A DNA stretch of 64,000 nt, taken from Alicyclobacillus acidocaldarius subsp. acidocaldarius Tc-4-1 (GTDB lineage: Bacteria; Bacillota; Bacilli; Alicyclobacillales; Alicyclobacillaceae). Positions 1 to 9,597 of this stretch are shown in pieces; the first letter of the stretch is position 1; every line of letters starts with the position of its first letter. The stretch spans positions 3,060,049-3,124,048 of the forward strand of contig NC_017167.1 of the NCBI RefSeq assembly GCF_000219875.1. The letters run 5' to 3'. A program made the translations under genes and the position numbers. A model generated the notes under the pieces. That model searched no databases. It had not been told where the DNA came from and saw nothing but the letters and a program-made list of their open reading frames with translations.

Positions 1-1820
1 TCCTGCTCGCTACGCCGAGCGGCGCGCGGCCGGCCTGGCTGTCCGCCAAATACCCCGAAGTCCTTCGTGTCGGTCCCGACGGGCGGCGCAACCGGCACGG
101 CGGCCGCCACAACCATTGCTACACATCGCCCATCTACCGCGAAAAGGTGCGGATCATCAACCGAAAGCTGGCGGAGCGCTACGCCCATCACCCGGGCGTG
201 ATTGGCTGGCACGTGTCCAATGAGTACGGCGGCGAATGCCACTGCCCGCTGTGCCAGGAGGCGTTTCGCGACTGGCTGAAGCGGAAATACAAGACGCTCG
301 ATGCGCTCAACCACGCGTGGTGGACGCCGTTTTGGAGCCACACGTACACGGAATGGTCCCAGATTGAGTCGCCCATGCCGCACGGCGAGATGTCGATACA
401 CGGACTCAACCTCGATTGGAAGCGGTTTGTGACGGATCAGACGGTCGACTTCTGCCGCCATGAAATCATGCCGCTCAAGGAAGTCAACCCGAACCTTCCG
501 GTCACCACCAACTTCATGGGCACGTATCCGGGCCTCAACTACTGGCGCTTCCGCGACGCGCTCGATGTCATCTCGTGGGACAGCTACCCCCGCTGGCACA
601 CGCACGAGACGCTCGTCCCGGAGGCCGTTCACACCGCCATGGTGCACGATCTCAACCGCGCCATCCTCAAGAAGCCGTTTCTGCTCATGGAGTCCACGCC
701 GAGCGTCACCAACTGGCAGGCGGTGAGCAAGCAGAAGCGGCCTGGCGTGCACGTGCTCGTCTCGCTCCAGGCCATCGCGCACGGCGCCGATTCGGTGCAG
801 TACTTCCAGTGGCGCAAGAGCCGCGGTTCCTGCGAGAAGTTTCACGGCGCTGTGGTCGATCACGTCGGCCACGCCAACACCCGCGTCTTCCGCGATGTCC
901 AAGCCGTCGGCGAGATGCTGGAGCGACTTGCGCCGATGGCCGGCGCGGAGGTGAAGGCGGACGCGGCCGTCATCTTCGACTGGGAGAACCGCTGGGCACT
1001 CGAGGACGCCAAGGGCCCGCGGAACATCGGCATGCACTACGAGGAGACGGTGGAGAACCACTACGCGGCGCTTTGGCGGATGGGCGTGCCGATGGACGTG
1101 ATCGACGAGGAACAACCGCTGGACGGGTACAAACTGGTCGTCGCGCCGATGCTCTACATGGTGCGTCCAGGCGTGGCCGCGCGCATGAAGGCGTTCGTGG
1201 AGCGGGGCGGATCGCTCGTCCTCACCTACTGGTCCGGCATCGTGGACGAGAACGATCTCGTCTTTTTGGGCGGATTCCCGGGCCCGTTGCGCGAACTTGC
1301 GGGCGTGTGGGCGGAGGAGATCGACGCCCTGTACGACGGCGAGCGCGTGCCGGTTCGGGCCGTCGACGGCAATCCGCTTGGCCTCGCGGGCCATTACCAG
1401 GCGCGCGAACTGTGCGAGGTAATCCACCTCGAAGGCGCGGAGCCCATCGCGGTGTACGACGGCGAGTACTACGCGGGCATGCCAGCGGCGACGGTTCACC
1501 GCGTGGGACAGGGCAAGGTCTACTACATCGCGGCGCGGCTCGACGACGCGTTTCTGCGGAATATCAGCGCACGCATCGCTGCCGATGCCGGCGTGACGCG
1601 TGCCCTCGAGCGGGAGTTGCCCGATGGCGTGAGCGCCATGGTGCGCGCGGGGGATGGCGTGGAGTACGTCGTGCTCATGAACTTCACGCCCGAGGCGCGC
1701 GAGGTGGCGCTCGATGAAGCGGAGTACAAGCTACTCTATGGCGAGTCGCCGACAGGCGGCGCGGTCCGGCTCCCGGCCTACGGGGTGAGCGTGCTCGAGC
1801 GCCCGGCGCGAAATGGGTGA
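1..1820 (+). CDS. Beta-galactosidase, glycoside hydrolase family 42 (5' end cut by window edge)
   Basis: The reading frame is open from base 3, so the start lies outside the window; 605 residues are visible and perhaps 80 are missing compared with the usual GH42 length. GH42 enzymes remove terminal beta-D-galactose (some also alpha-L-arabinopyranose) with retention. Visible landmarks are the acid/base region HVSNEYGG, the nucleophile region LMESTPS, and the family zinc cysteines in HNHCYTSP and ECHCPLC. After the TIM barrel come the glutamine-amidotransferase-like trimerisation domain and a short beta C-terminal domain. No signal peptide can be judged. Its position beside an arabinose locus fits plant galactan/arabinogalactan side-chain breakdown, which is inference. 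Confidence 0.93.
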   Translation, partial: LLATPSGARPAWLSAKYPEVLRVGPDGRRNRHGGRHNHCYTSPIYREKVRIINRKLAERYAHHPGVIGWHVSNEYGGECHCPLCQEAFRDWLKRKYKTLDALNHAWWTPFWSHTYTEWSQIESPMPHGEMSIHGLNLDWKRFVTDQTVDFCRHEIMPLKEVNPNLPVTTNFMGTYPGLNYWRFRDALDVISWDSYPRWHTHETLVPEAVHTAMVHDLNRAILKKPFLLMESTPSVTNWQAVSKQKRPGVHVLVSLQAIAHGADSVQYFQWRKSRGSCEKFHGAVVDHVGHANTRVFRDVQAVGEMLERLAPMAGAEVKADAAVIFDWENRWALEDAKGPRNIGMHYEETVENHYAALWRMGVPMDVIDEEQPLDGYKLVVAPMLYMVRPGVAARMKAFVERGGSLVLTYWSGIVDENDLVFLGGFPGPLRELAGVWAEEIDALYDGERVPVRAVDGNPLGLAGHYQARELCEVIHLEGAEPIAVYDGEYYAGMPAATVHRVGQGKVYYIAARLDDAFLRNISARIAADAGVTRALERELPDGVSAMVRAGDGVEYVVLMNFTPEAREVALDEAEYKLLYGESPTGGAVRLPAYGVSVLERPARNG

Positions 1821-1850
1821 ACGCCGGCGCGGCTTAGCCGTGAGGTCCCG

Positions 1851-1900
1851 AAGCGACGAATGGCGATCCGGCTGTAACGGCCGGACCGCCAGCGTCGCTT
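1851..1900. terminator. Large hairpin between convergent genes
   Basis: A nested inverted repeat: AAGCGAC pairs with GTCGCTT, TGGCG with CGCCA, and TCCGGC with GCCGGA around a TGTAACG loop. It lies 30 bases after the galactosidase stop and 16 bases beyond the amtB stop. There is no clear T run on either side, so it may act as a bidirectional terminator or 3'-end stabiliser. Confidence 0.6.
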
Positions 1901-1916
1901 GAGGAGATGCGCGACT

Positions 1917-3131
1917 TCAAAGGTCGGTGAATCGCTCGAGCTCGTTGTACGCAGGAATGCCGTGGGCGACGACGTCGATACCCTCCTCTTCCGTCTCGGC
2001 GGACACGCGCAGGCCAAGGACGCGATTCAGCACCCACCCTATGCCAATCGATGTGAGCAATCCCCACAGCGGGTACACGACGCAGGCCAAAAGCTGGACC
2101 AGGGCCAGGTGAACGTGACCGGTGGTGAAAAGGCCGCGCGTGGTGTCGAACAGGCCCACCGCGAGCGTCCCCCATACGCCGCCTGCCCCGTGGACCGCGA
2201 AGGCGCCGACGGGATCGTCCACTTTCCAGGCGTCGAGCCAACCGGTAACGAAAACCACCAAAATGCCTGCCACGACGCCGATGACTACGGCCGCCCAATG
2301 GGAGACGAACGCGCACCCGGCCGTGATGGCCACCAGCCCTGAGAGCACGCCGTTCATCATCATGCTGGGATCCGCCACTTTGAAGCGGATCATGGTGACC
2401 ATCACCGCGGCGGCACCGCCAGCCGCAGCCGCGATGACCGTGTTCAGCGCGACGCTCGACAGACGCGGATCGTAGGCGTTGAGCGTACTGCCCGCGTTGA
2501 AGCCAATCCAGCCGAACGCGAGGATGAACGCCCCGGCCGAGGCGAGCGGGATGTTGCTCGGCGCAAACACGTTCACGCTCCCATCAGCGTTGAATCGCTG
2601 CGCGCGCGGGCCGACGCTCTTGGCGAAGCCGAGCGCCATGAATCCGCCCATCGCGTGGATGACGGCCGATCCGGCGAAGTCCTCCATACCGAGATTGCCG
2701 AGCCACCCATTTGGCCCCCACGCCCAGTGCGCGCCGAGCGGATAGACTAATGCACAGACCAGGATGACGATGATGACATACGCGGAAAACTTCATCCGCT
2801 CCGCCACGGCGCCCGAAATGATGGACGCCGCCGCGATGGCAAACCCGATTTGAAAGAGAACGAAGGCGGCCTGCGGCACGTTCGCCGGGGCGACGGCAGG
2901 CCCGAACCCCCACAGGTGCGCGACGTCCAGTCCAAACGCCAGGTGCACGCCCACGAGGTAGAACGCCAGTACCCCGAAGGTGAGGTCCACAAACACCTTC
3001 ATCGTGACGTTCACCGCGTTTTTCGTGCGCACGAGCCCTGCTTCCAACAGGCTGAACCCGCCTTCCATGAACAGGACGAGGGCGGCCGCGAGGACCACCC
3101 AGACGGCGTTCAGCGCGGTCTGTGAAGACAT
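1917..3131 (-). CDS. amtB: Ammonium transporter, Amt/MEP/Rh family
   Basis: A 404-residue polytopic membrane protein with about 11 hydrophobic segments. It conducts ammonium/ammonia into the cell. The pore twin-histidine motifs are visible as DFAGSAVIHAMGG and VHGAGGVWG, and the family N-terminal stretch with FMEGGFSLLEAG is present. It starts three bases after the stop of glnK, so the two form the conserved glnK-amtB operon in which PII plugs the trimer from the cytosol. Equivalent to nrgA of Bacillus subtilis. The cytosolic C-terminal tail is short. Confidence 0.96.
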   Translation of the reverse strand: MSSQTALNAVWVVLAAALVLFMEGGFSLLEAGLVRTKNAVNVTMKVFVDLTFGVLAFYLVGVHLAFGLDVAHLWGFGPAVAPANVPQAAFVLFQIGFAIAAASIISGAVAERMKFSAYVIIVILVCALVYPLGAHWAWGPNGWLGNLGMEDFAGSAVIHAMGGFMALGFAKSVGPRAQRFNADGSVNVFAPSNIPLASAGAFILAFGWIGFNAGSTLNAYDPRLSSVALNTVIAAAAGGAAAVMVTMIRFKVADPSMMMNGVLSGLVAITAGCAFVSHWAAVVIGVVAGILVVFVTGWLDAWKVDDPVGAFAVHGAGGVWGTLAVGLFDTTRGLFTTGHVHLALVQLLACVVYPLWGLLTSIGIGWVLNRVLGLRVSAETEEEGIDVVAHGIPAYNELERFTDL

Positions 3132-3134
3132 GAA

Positions 3135-3500
3135 CTAGGTGTCCTCCCTCTTCTGATTCAACTCGTCGATGGTCTCGTCGATCTCGCCGGTGCGAATGTT
3201 GTACGCCTCGAGGATGTCGTACACAAAGATTTTCCCATCGCCCATCTTGCCCGTCTGCGCGGCCCCGATGATGGCCTGTACCGTCGCCGGCACGTAGTTG
3301 TCCGAGACCACAATCTCCAGCTTGATCTTTGGGTGCAGGTTAATGTCGTACGCGTGCCCTCGATACACGCCGATGGCGTCCTTCTGCTGGCCGCGCCCCT
3401 GCACCGGAATGACCGTGAATCCCGTGACACCCACCTGCCGCAGGGCCTTGATGGTGGTCTGGAGCTTCTCTGGACGAATGATGGCATCGATGCGTTTCAC
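3135..3500 (-). CDS. glnK: Nitrogen regulatory protein PII (GlnK type)
   Basis: 121 residues, typical PII length. It senses 2-oxoglutarate and ATP/ADP and regulates the ammonium channel. Seen: the T-loop with tyrosine in YRGHAYDI, the ATP-loop TGKMGDGKIFV, and the C-terminal IRTGEIDETI. In Bacillus the homologue (nrgB) binds AmtB and TnrA; uridylylation cannot be inferred from the tyrosine alone. The GTG start has a GGGGAGGA ribosome site seven to ten bases upstream. Transcription probably starts near 3541 under a TnrA/GlnR-like site. Confidence 0.95.
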   Translation of the reverse strand: MKRIDAIIRPEKLQTTIKALRQVGVTGFTVIPVQGRGQQKDAIGVYRGHAYDINLHPKIKLEIVVSDNYVPATVQAIIGAAQTGKMGDGKIFVYDILEAYNIRTGEIDETIDELNQKREDT

Positions 3501-3518
3501 AAAACGTCCTCCCCGGGG

Positions 3519-3538
3519 CCTCGGCCCTTCGGCCGAGG
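3519..3538 (-). other. Perfect hairpin in the glnK leader
   Basis: CCTCGGCC and GGCCGAGG pair perfectly around a four-base loop, just upstream of the glnK ribosome binding site and inside the predicted leader. It is not followed by a T run, so translational control or RNA stability is more likely than termination. Confidence 0.45.
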
Positions 3539-3547
3539 GCTAGATTC

Positions 3548-3577
3548 AGTGTAAATCTTGCACACCGTTGTTGTCTA
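3548..3577 (-). promoter_or_regulatory. Predicted sigma-A promoter of glnK-amtB
   Basis: Read on the minus strand: TAGACA, 18 bases, TACACT. The predicted start is near 3541, about 40 bases before the glnK GTG. The -35 is weak, as expected for an activated promoter. Confidence 0.5.
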
Positions 3578-3584
3578 CGCAATA

Positions 3585-3601
3585 TGTAAATTAAGTTAAC
3601 G
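3585..3601. promoter_or_regulatory. TnrA/GlnR-type nitrogen operator
   Basis: TGTAAATTAAGTTAACG matches the TGTNA-N7-TNACA consensus at all fixed positions except the last base. Its centre lies about 50 bases upstream of the predicted glnK start point, the position TnrA uses for activation in Bacillus (established). Whether TnrA or GlnR binds here is inference. Confidence 0.55.
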
Positions 3602-3728
3602 CAAGCGCATACAAAGCTGACATGAAAATTCGGATTCCCCGCACTGACACCCTCAGGATTGGATGGTGTAAACGACGTCTCCACACAGAACAAACCTCCT
3701 TCGCGTTCTTTCAATTCCATGGAACCTA

Positions 3729-3757
3729 TTGACCTGGAAGATACATGCGGATATGAT
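3729..3757 (+). promoter_or_regulatory. Predicted promoter of the accessory cassette
   Basis: TTGACC, exactly 17 bases, TATGAT. It overlaps possible TTG and ATG codons at 3729, 3753 and 3756, which argues that the regulator is translated from further downstream. Confidence 0.5.
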
Positions 3758-3776
3758 GAACCAAAAATGCTATGTT

Positions 3777-4211
3777 ATGGTTGCGTTTCGCTCAGACGCA
3801 GCGTATCCCGCTGTGTTCGTCACGGGGTTCACTTGTGTTCTGGTCGAGGTGAGACTCGATTTGTCGAGTACGGTAAGACTCTCTGCCCGTTGCTTGTGGG
3901 ACCGAGAAAGGCAATCGATTGTGCGCTCGGGAAAAGAAATTCTGTTGTCGGATATGGAGTTTCGATTGTTAGATGAATTATTCAGAAAACGCAATCAGAT
4001 CGTCCCAACATCCGATCTTATTTACGCTTTATGGAATACTGTTCCTACAGCATGTCGAGCCAATCTGGCCAATCTCATCTATCGTCTTCGAAATCATCTG
4101 GGAGACCGCAGCCTCATCGTGAGCGTGCACGGAGTGGGCTACATGCTGCGAGTATCTCAAGATTATCTTGAAAGAATTGTTAATCAGATGGTAACCATGG
4201 TTGTCGCTTAA
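3777..4211 (+). CDS. Stand-alone winged-helix (OmpR/PhoB-type) DNA-binding protein
   Basis: The C-terminal ~95 residues form a Trans_Reg_C winged helix: strand around SIVRSGKEILLSDMEF, helix LLDELF, recognition helix ANLANLIYRLRNHLG, and wing LIVSVHGVGYML. No receiver domain or phosphoacceptor aspartate precedes it, so it is not a classical response regulator. The N-terminus is uncertain: the frame is open to 3729, but that codon is the -35 of a good promoter. ATG 3777 is a compromise without a good ribosome site, and GTG 3921 is another option. It heads the cassette encoding an exported protein and an ABC transporter and probably controls it (inference). Confidence 0.6.
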   Translation: MVAFRSDAAYPAVFVTGFTCVLVEVRLDLSSTVRLSARCLWDRERQSIVRSGKEILLSDMEFRLLDELFRKRNQIVPTSDLIYALWNTVPTACRANLANLIYRLRNHLGDRSLIVSVHGVGYMLRVSQDYLERIVNQMVTMVVA

Positions 4212-4272
4212 GATGAGAGACACCGTCAAATCACGACCGTGAGCTACAGAATCTACAAGGAGGGCGAAACGC

Positions 4273-4707
4273 ATGCGCACACGAAATTTGCTTTGGACAG
4301 GCGTTAGCGTCGTCTTTGGTGTATTCGCAGGAGGTGCGGTTGCGCTGGCAGCTGCAGTTCCACAAACGACCGTCTCGGGCAATGCAGGACATTCGTATTG
4401 TAACCTCGGCTGGGACTATGGAACAGTTGGAACAGCTGAGGTTGGTGCTCATTCGACCCAGGGTAACATCGTAGGAGGTGCTTTCACAATTACATACAGC
4501 GATGGAGGTTCCCATTCGGGTCCCGTCAACTTTTGGCCTTGGCAAAAGAACTCTCCGGATTGGTCGGCGAGCAACACGCACACGTTCCCTCGTGCCGGTG
4601 TGTACACTGCGACGTTGACTGGATACGCCATCGTTCAGTTACAGAACGGCCAACAAACACAGGCAACCTTTCTCGCGCCCACAAGCGCCGCGTACATCAG
4701 AGGATGA
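4273..4707 (+). CDS. Exported protein of unknown family
   Basis: 144 residues with a clear Sec-type signal peptide: basic start MRTR, a hydrophobic stretch to about residue 27, and a probable cleavage near ALAAAVP. The mature part of about 115 residues is rich in Gly, Ser, Thr and aromatic residues, has one cysteine (SYCNLGW), and looks all-beta. A strong AAGGAGGG ribosome site precedes the ATG. I recognise no family. It lies directly upstream of an ABC transporter operon and may be the secreted product that the neighbours handle, sense or confer tolerance to (inference). Confidence 0.7.
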   Translation: MRTRNLLWTGVSVVFGVFAGGAVALAAAVPQTTVSGNAGHSYCNLGWDYGTVGTAEVGAHSTQGNIVGGAFTITYSDGGSHSGPVNFWPWQKNSPDWSASNTHTFPRAGVYTATLTGYAIVQLQNGQQTQATFLAPTSAAYIRG

Positions 4708-4788
4708 TGCTATGCATCCATTGAGACATGCGGATGCGCCGTTGAATCTTGGGCGGCGCTTCGCGAGCGTTTGGGAGGGCCATACGAC

Positions 4789-5637
4789 TTGATTGAAATT
4801 TTGCACATGGACAAACGCGTTGGGCGGTCGTGGATTCTCCGAGACGTCAACACTGTCCTTCAACCCGGCCTCACGGTGATTGTTGGCACGAACGGATCTG
4901 GTAAATCAACTCTCATACGGTGCATCGCAGGGCAATGGCGACCTACGCGCGGGGAAATACGATTCAACGGGAAGCCCATCCGACGGTTAGGCCCGGAAAT
5001 GGGTGTACTCCTCGATCCGCCATCTTTCTATGAGCATTTGACGGCGAGTGAAATGCTTGCCTACTATGTTCATCTTACAGGAAGGAAATGGATATCTGAA
5101 TACGACGAGCTTCTTCACCGCTTTAGTGTGCCCGAAGACCGTATACGTGGCTTTTCGCGTGGGCAGAAACAAAGGCTAGGTATTGTCTGTAGCGTCTGGA
5201 GCCAACCGAAAGTTTGGATACTCGACGAACCCTTCACGGGATTGGACGCCCGGGGAGTCGACGCGCTATGGAAGGAAGTCGACAGGGCTCTCCGAACACA
5301 TGCAGAGCACGTTGTGATGGTGCTTCACGCGGCATACGGCTTTCCCCAAAAAATTCGTCAGGTGGTTCGAATCTCCAACCACACTGTGGATTTCTGCGGT
5401 TCCCGAGTCGAGTTTGCACAGCGAGTGCTTGTGGAGAGAAACGGTAAAATGGATGCGAAATGGGCAGATGTACTCAAACGGAACCATGTGCCCTTTCAAG
5501 AGGGGGAAAATCCGGTAGAAATCATTCTATCCCCCGAATCTGAAATGTTCAGTTACGCAGTGGAATGTCTCCTGAACGCAGGTTTTCAACCACTCGCTGA
5601 CGAAACGGCGCACCACGCAAGGAGTGACGCATTTTGA
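4789..5637 (+). CDS. ABC transporter ATP-binding protein
   Basis: 282 residues from TTG 4789. That start is chosen because GGAGGG at 4774-4779 sits at proper distance; the upstream TTG 4771 has none. Visible: Walker A GTNGSGKST, a signature region written FSRGQKQR instead of LSGGQ, Walker B VWILDEPFTGLD, and the switch histidine in VMVLHAA. The size and short helical region resemble ATPases of ABC-2 type exporters. About 80 extra residues follow the nucleotide-binding domain. It overlaps the next membrane protein gene by four bases. Confidence 0.88.
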   Translation: MIEILHMDKRVGRSWILRDVNTVLQPGLTVIVGTNGSGKSTLIRCIAGQWRPTRGEIRFNGKPIRRLGPEMGVLLDPPSFYEHLTASEMLAYYVHLTGRKWISEYDELLHRFSVPEDRIRGFSRGQKQRLGIVCSVWSQPKVWILDEPFTGLDARGVDALWKEVDRALRTHAEHVVMVLHAAYGFPQKIRQVVRISNHTVDFCGSRVEFAQRVLVERNGKMDAKWADVLKRNHVPFQEGENPVEIILSPESEMFSYAVECLLNAGFQPLADETAHHARSDAF

Positions 5638-6599
5638 TTCAAGCTCTTCGCGCCGAGTGGATTCGCATTCGGCGTCACTGGGTGGCATGGCTTTCCCTCG
5701 CAACAGATGTTGGATACCTCATTTGGCAGTTGCATTCGGACATGGTTGCACGCGGACCGTTGAGTGTCACTTCGAGGGAGTGGACTGGCTTCTACAGTTC
5801 GGAGTATGTCATTCCTTACGTTCTAACATGGTTGTCAACTCCTTATTTATTTCGCGTTGGGATTTGGGCTGCGACAGGTGCTTTGTGGTCGTGGAACGAC
5901 TGGCGGCCTTCTATGCCCTCGGAGCATCTGGTTAGATTCCCGCACGCGACGCGCACATGGGTGTTCACACGATTGATTTCCCTCCTAACACTTGCATGTC
6001 TTACACAGGTCGCTGGCGTCATGGTCGCGATCTGCATTTGTGTGTTCCACGGATTTTGGCCGTCTGGGTCACACCTCCTCTTGTGCATTCGCGTCGCCAC
6101 TTCAGGCATCTTATTCGCGTGGACCATGGGTGTGATGGGTCTCGCGTTCATGGCACTATGGTCCAACTTCGCACTTGGTGCGCTGAGTGCCTGGACCGCA
6201 TGGTGGCTACACTTCACGACGGAGCCCCGAATCTTGAACGCGATTACCCTATTCATATCTCCGAGAGTGTCGTGGATTCTTGCGGCTATAAGTCCATTTG
6301 ACAACCTGAGCGTTTTGACACAAACCACGTTTACATGGGGTACGAGGCTCGCTGCCCGCGGATCGCCAACCACTTATCCGTTTACGGATGCAAGTCATAT
6401 TGGCATCTATCTTGGAAGCAGCGCGAGCACTCATTGGATTCTCATGCGCTATCTTCCAACATCGTTCGCTGCTTGCGCCTTGCTCGGCGCCGAACTCACT
6501 CTTTGCATCGCATTTACCGCGTGGGCTTTTGGAAAGGTTGGTAGAGCCGAACCGAAACGCTTGGTGCGCCAGGACATTCGTGCGGAGGTGGACTCGTGA
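5634..6599 (+). CDS. Multi-pass membrane protein, putative ABC-2-type permease
   Basis: 321 residues with about six or seven hydrophobic segments and no enzyme motif. The TTG start overlaps the ATPase stop in a TTGA arrangement and has AAGGAG upstream. Position, overlap and topology make it the likely membrane partner of the ATPase. An N-terminal amphipathic segment (ALRAEWIRIRRHW) resembles the coupling helix entry of ABC-2 permeases. I do not recognise a named family. Codon use appears less GC-rich than in the flanking sugar genes. Confidence 0.65.
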   Translation: MIQALRAEWIRIRRHWVAWLSLATDVGYLIWQLHSDMVARGPLSVTSREWTGFYSSEYVIPYVLTWLSTPYLFRVGIWAATGALWSWNDWRPSMPSEHLVRFPHATRTWVFTRLISLLTLACLTQVAGVMVAICICVFHGFWPSGSHLLLCIRVATSGILFAWTMGVMGLAFMALWSNFALGALSAWTAWWLHFTTEPRILNAITLFISPRVSWILAAISPFDNLSVLTQTTFTWGTRLAARGSPTTYPFTDASHIGIYLGSSASTHWILMRYLPTSFAACALLGAELTLCIAFTAWAFGKVGRAEPKRLVRQDIRAEVDS

Positions 6600-7243
6600 A
6601 TTCCGTTCGCAAATTCATCATCACCGGGTTCTGTGTAGCTATCGGAGTGATGCTGGTCGCATACTATGTCGTCATTCCGGCGTGGACGCACCGTTCAGAT
6701 GCCGCGAGGCTTCGCACCGCCGAGCAGATGTGGGCCGAGGCACATTCGAAGAGTCTCCGTATGCGAGACCTTGTCGTCGCGAAGATCGGTCCTTACAGCC
6801 TGACTAGCAGAGATGTATATTTTTTCTACATGAGTACTCGACAGTCACAGAGTGCGATGGAATCAGCTCTTCGCTCTCCTAATGCATCCTCGTTTGAAGA
6901 CAGTTGCTCAGGACTTGTGCAGTCGTTGGCGCTGATGGTTGGGGCAGCGCAGAAGTGGCACATCTCTATCCCGTCCGACTTGTCAGAATACATCCGGGAG
7001 CAGCTATCGCCGTTCTCCGACGCCAGACCGTCAAATTGGTCAATCGCGATGATGAAGGCTCGCGCGAACCACCTGTCCTGGGAAAGTGAAGTTGACTGGA
7101 TTCCGAGTTTCGTCGCAGCACAGTTAGCGAAGCGCTTTCCGCAAGTGCTTCAGAACATGAACAAAGATTTGCAGGCCTACCGCGCTCACGTGGAATGGAT
7201 CATTCCTCCAGAAAAAATGGTGTCTCTCATTTCGTCAACGTGA
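6596..7243 (+). CDS. Membrane-anchored protein with SurA_N-like helical domain
   Basis: 215 residues: one N-terminal membrane segment (about 8-30), then an extracytoplasmic region. The stretch VVAKIGPYSLTSRDVYFF followed by helices and LMVGAAQKWHISIPSDL resembles the pattern of SurA/PrsA N-domains, in which a short strand pair precedes a helix and a buried leucine-rich helix leads to a residue stretch beginning the next helix. No peptidyl-prolyl isomerase (rotamase) domain follows. GTG start in a GTGA overlap with the previous gene. A chaperone for the exported 144-residue protein is possible but is inference. Confidence 0.55.
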   Translation: MNSVRKFIITGFCVAIGVMLVAYYVVIPAWTHRSDAARLRTAEQMWAEAHSKSLRMRDLVVAKIGPYSLTSRDVYFFYMSTRQSQSAMESALRSPNASSFEDSCSGLVQSLALMVGAAQKWHISIPSDLSEYIREQLSPFSDARPSNWSIAMMKARANHLSWESEVDWIPSFVAAQLAKRFPQVLQNMNKDLQAYRAHVEWIIPPEKMVSLISST

Positions 7244-7255
7244 GGAGGTGCTCGA

Positions 7256-8032
7256 TTGTGGAAGACCGTCCGCCGCCCGCTTCTTCTGGGCGGTTCCCTT
7301 TGGTGGATAGGTAGCTTAGCTTATGGACTTGCGGCATGCGCTACACAAAGCTCAGGATTGGGTTCTGAAGTTCATCTGAACCTTGTCGAGACCGTGGAAA
7401 TCGCTCTCGCGTGGGCGAATTCCCCTGCATCTACATTTCTGTTTGGCGTCTGGATTTCGTTCATGTTTTGGCACGATATGCGTCAAGGCATGGATGGAGA
7501 ATTCCGTGTTCGAGGCCTGACGTTTCTCCATATGCTTTGGAGGCGCTTTACTTGGCTGATGGCGGCCGTGACGCTGGGACTGTTGTTGTTAATCGCATTC
7601 CTCTCGGCGGGAATTCTCGCCTTCCCACCACTAGACTCGCAACCCCCGCAAGTCGTTCCGACTGCGTGGCTCCTTGCCTCAACGATAATCAAGCTAACGT
7701 TCATCGCAACTACAGCGGCTGCTGTAACCGTGGTCAGCCACGCGCTGTTTACAGGAACGCTTTACAACTTGGTTTTGTGTATATGGATGATCCAGGTCGA
7801 ACGCCCAGGGTCCGGGGTACGTGTACCCCTCAGTCCTTGGAGCATTCTCGACGCGCAGGCCGTACGCGAAATTCCTGACTTGCGCAAAGCCGCCCCATGG
7901 ATGTCGGATATGGCCGCGACGTCTCCCATCATCATGACTGTGAGTGTACTTCTTTTCTTTGCGTGGACCGCAATCATCCTATCCTGGGCCACGGCGAAGT
8001 ATGGGACCCGCGTCGAGCGTGCTCATTTTTAA
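7256..8032 (+). CDS. Multi-pass membrane protein, putative second ABC-2 permease
   Basis: 258 residues with five or six hydrophobic segments. The TTG start at 7256 follows GAGGAGGTG with good spacing and lies 12 bases after the preceding stop. It is the last gene of the cassette and is followed by a perfect hairpin terminator. With the earlier membrane protein it could form a heterodimeric permease for the ATPase. There is no recognised named family. Confidence 0.6.
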   Translation: MWKTVRRPLLLGGSLWWIGSLAYGLAACATQSSGLGSEVHLNLVETVEIALAWANSPASTFLFGVWISFMFWHDMRQGMDGEFRVRGLTFLHMLWRRFTWLMAAVTLGLLLLIAFLSAGILAFPPLDSQPPQVVPTAWLLASTIIKLTFIATTAAAVTVVSHALFTGTLYNLVLCIWMIQVERPGSGVRVPLSPWSILDAQAVREIPDLRKAAPWMSDMAATSPIIMTVSVLLFFAWTAIILSWATAKYGTRVERAHF

Positions 8033-8036
8033 GGGC

Positions 8037-8059
8037 TGGGCCGCGTCAGACGCGGCCCA
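8037..8059. terminator. Bidirectional hairpin terminator
   Basis: TGGGCCGCGT and ACGCGGCCCA pair perfectly (10 bp) around CAG. It separates the accessory cassette (plus) from the arabinofuranosidase gene (minus). Confidence 0.65.
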
Positions 8060-8070
8060 CCTAGCGGCCT

Positions 8071-9597
<1,527 letters not shown>

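Noticed and set aside
3729..3731. TTG 3729 as start of the winged-helix gene
   Set aside because: It forms the -35 element of a promoter with perfect spacing to TATGAT.
4273..4707. Lactococcin 972-type bacteriocin
   Set aside because: GWDYG and the exporter context are suggestive, but the length and the rest of the sequence do not fit; kept only as a speculation.
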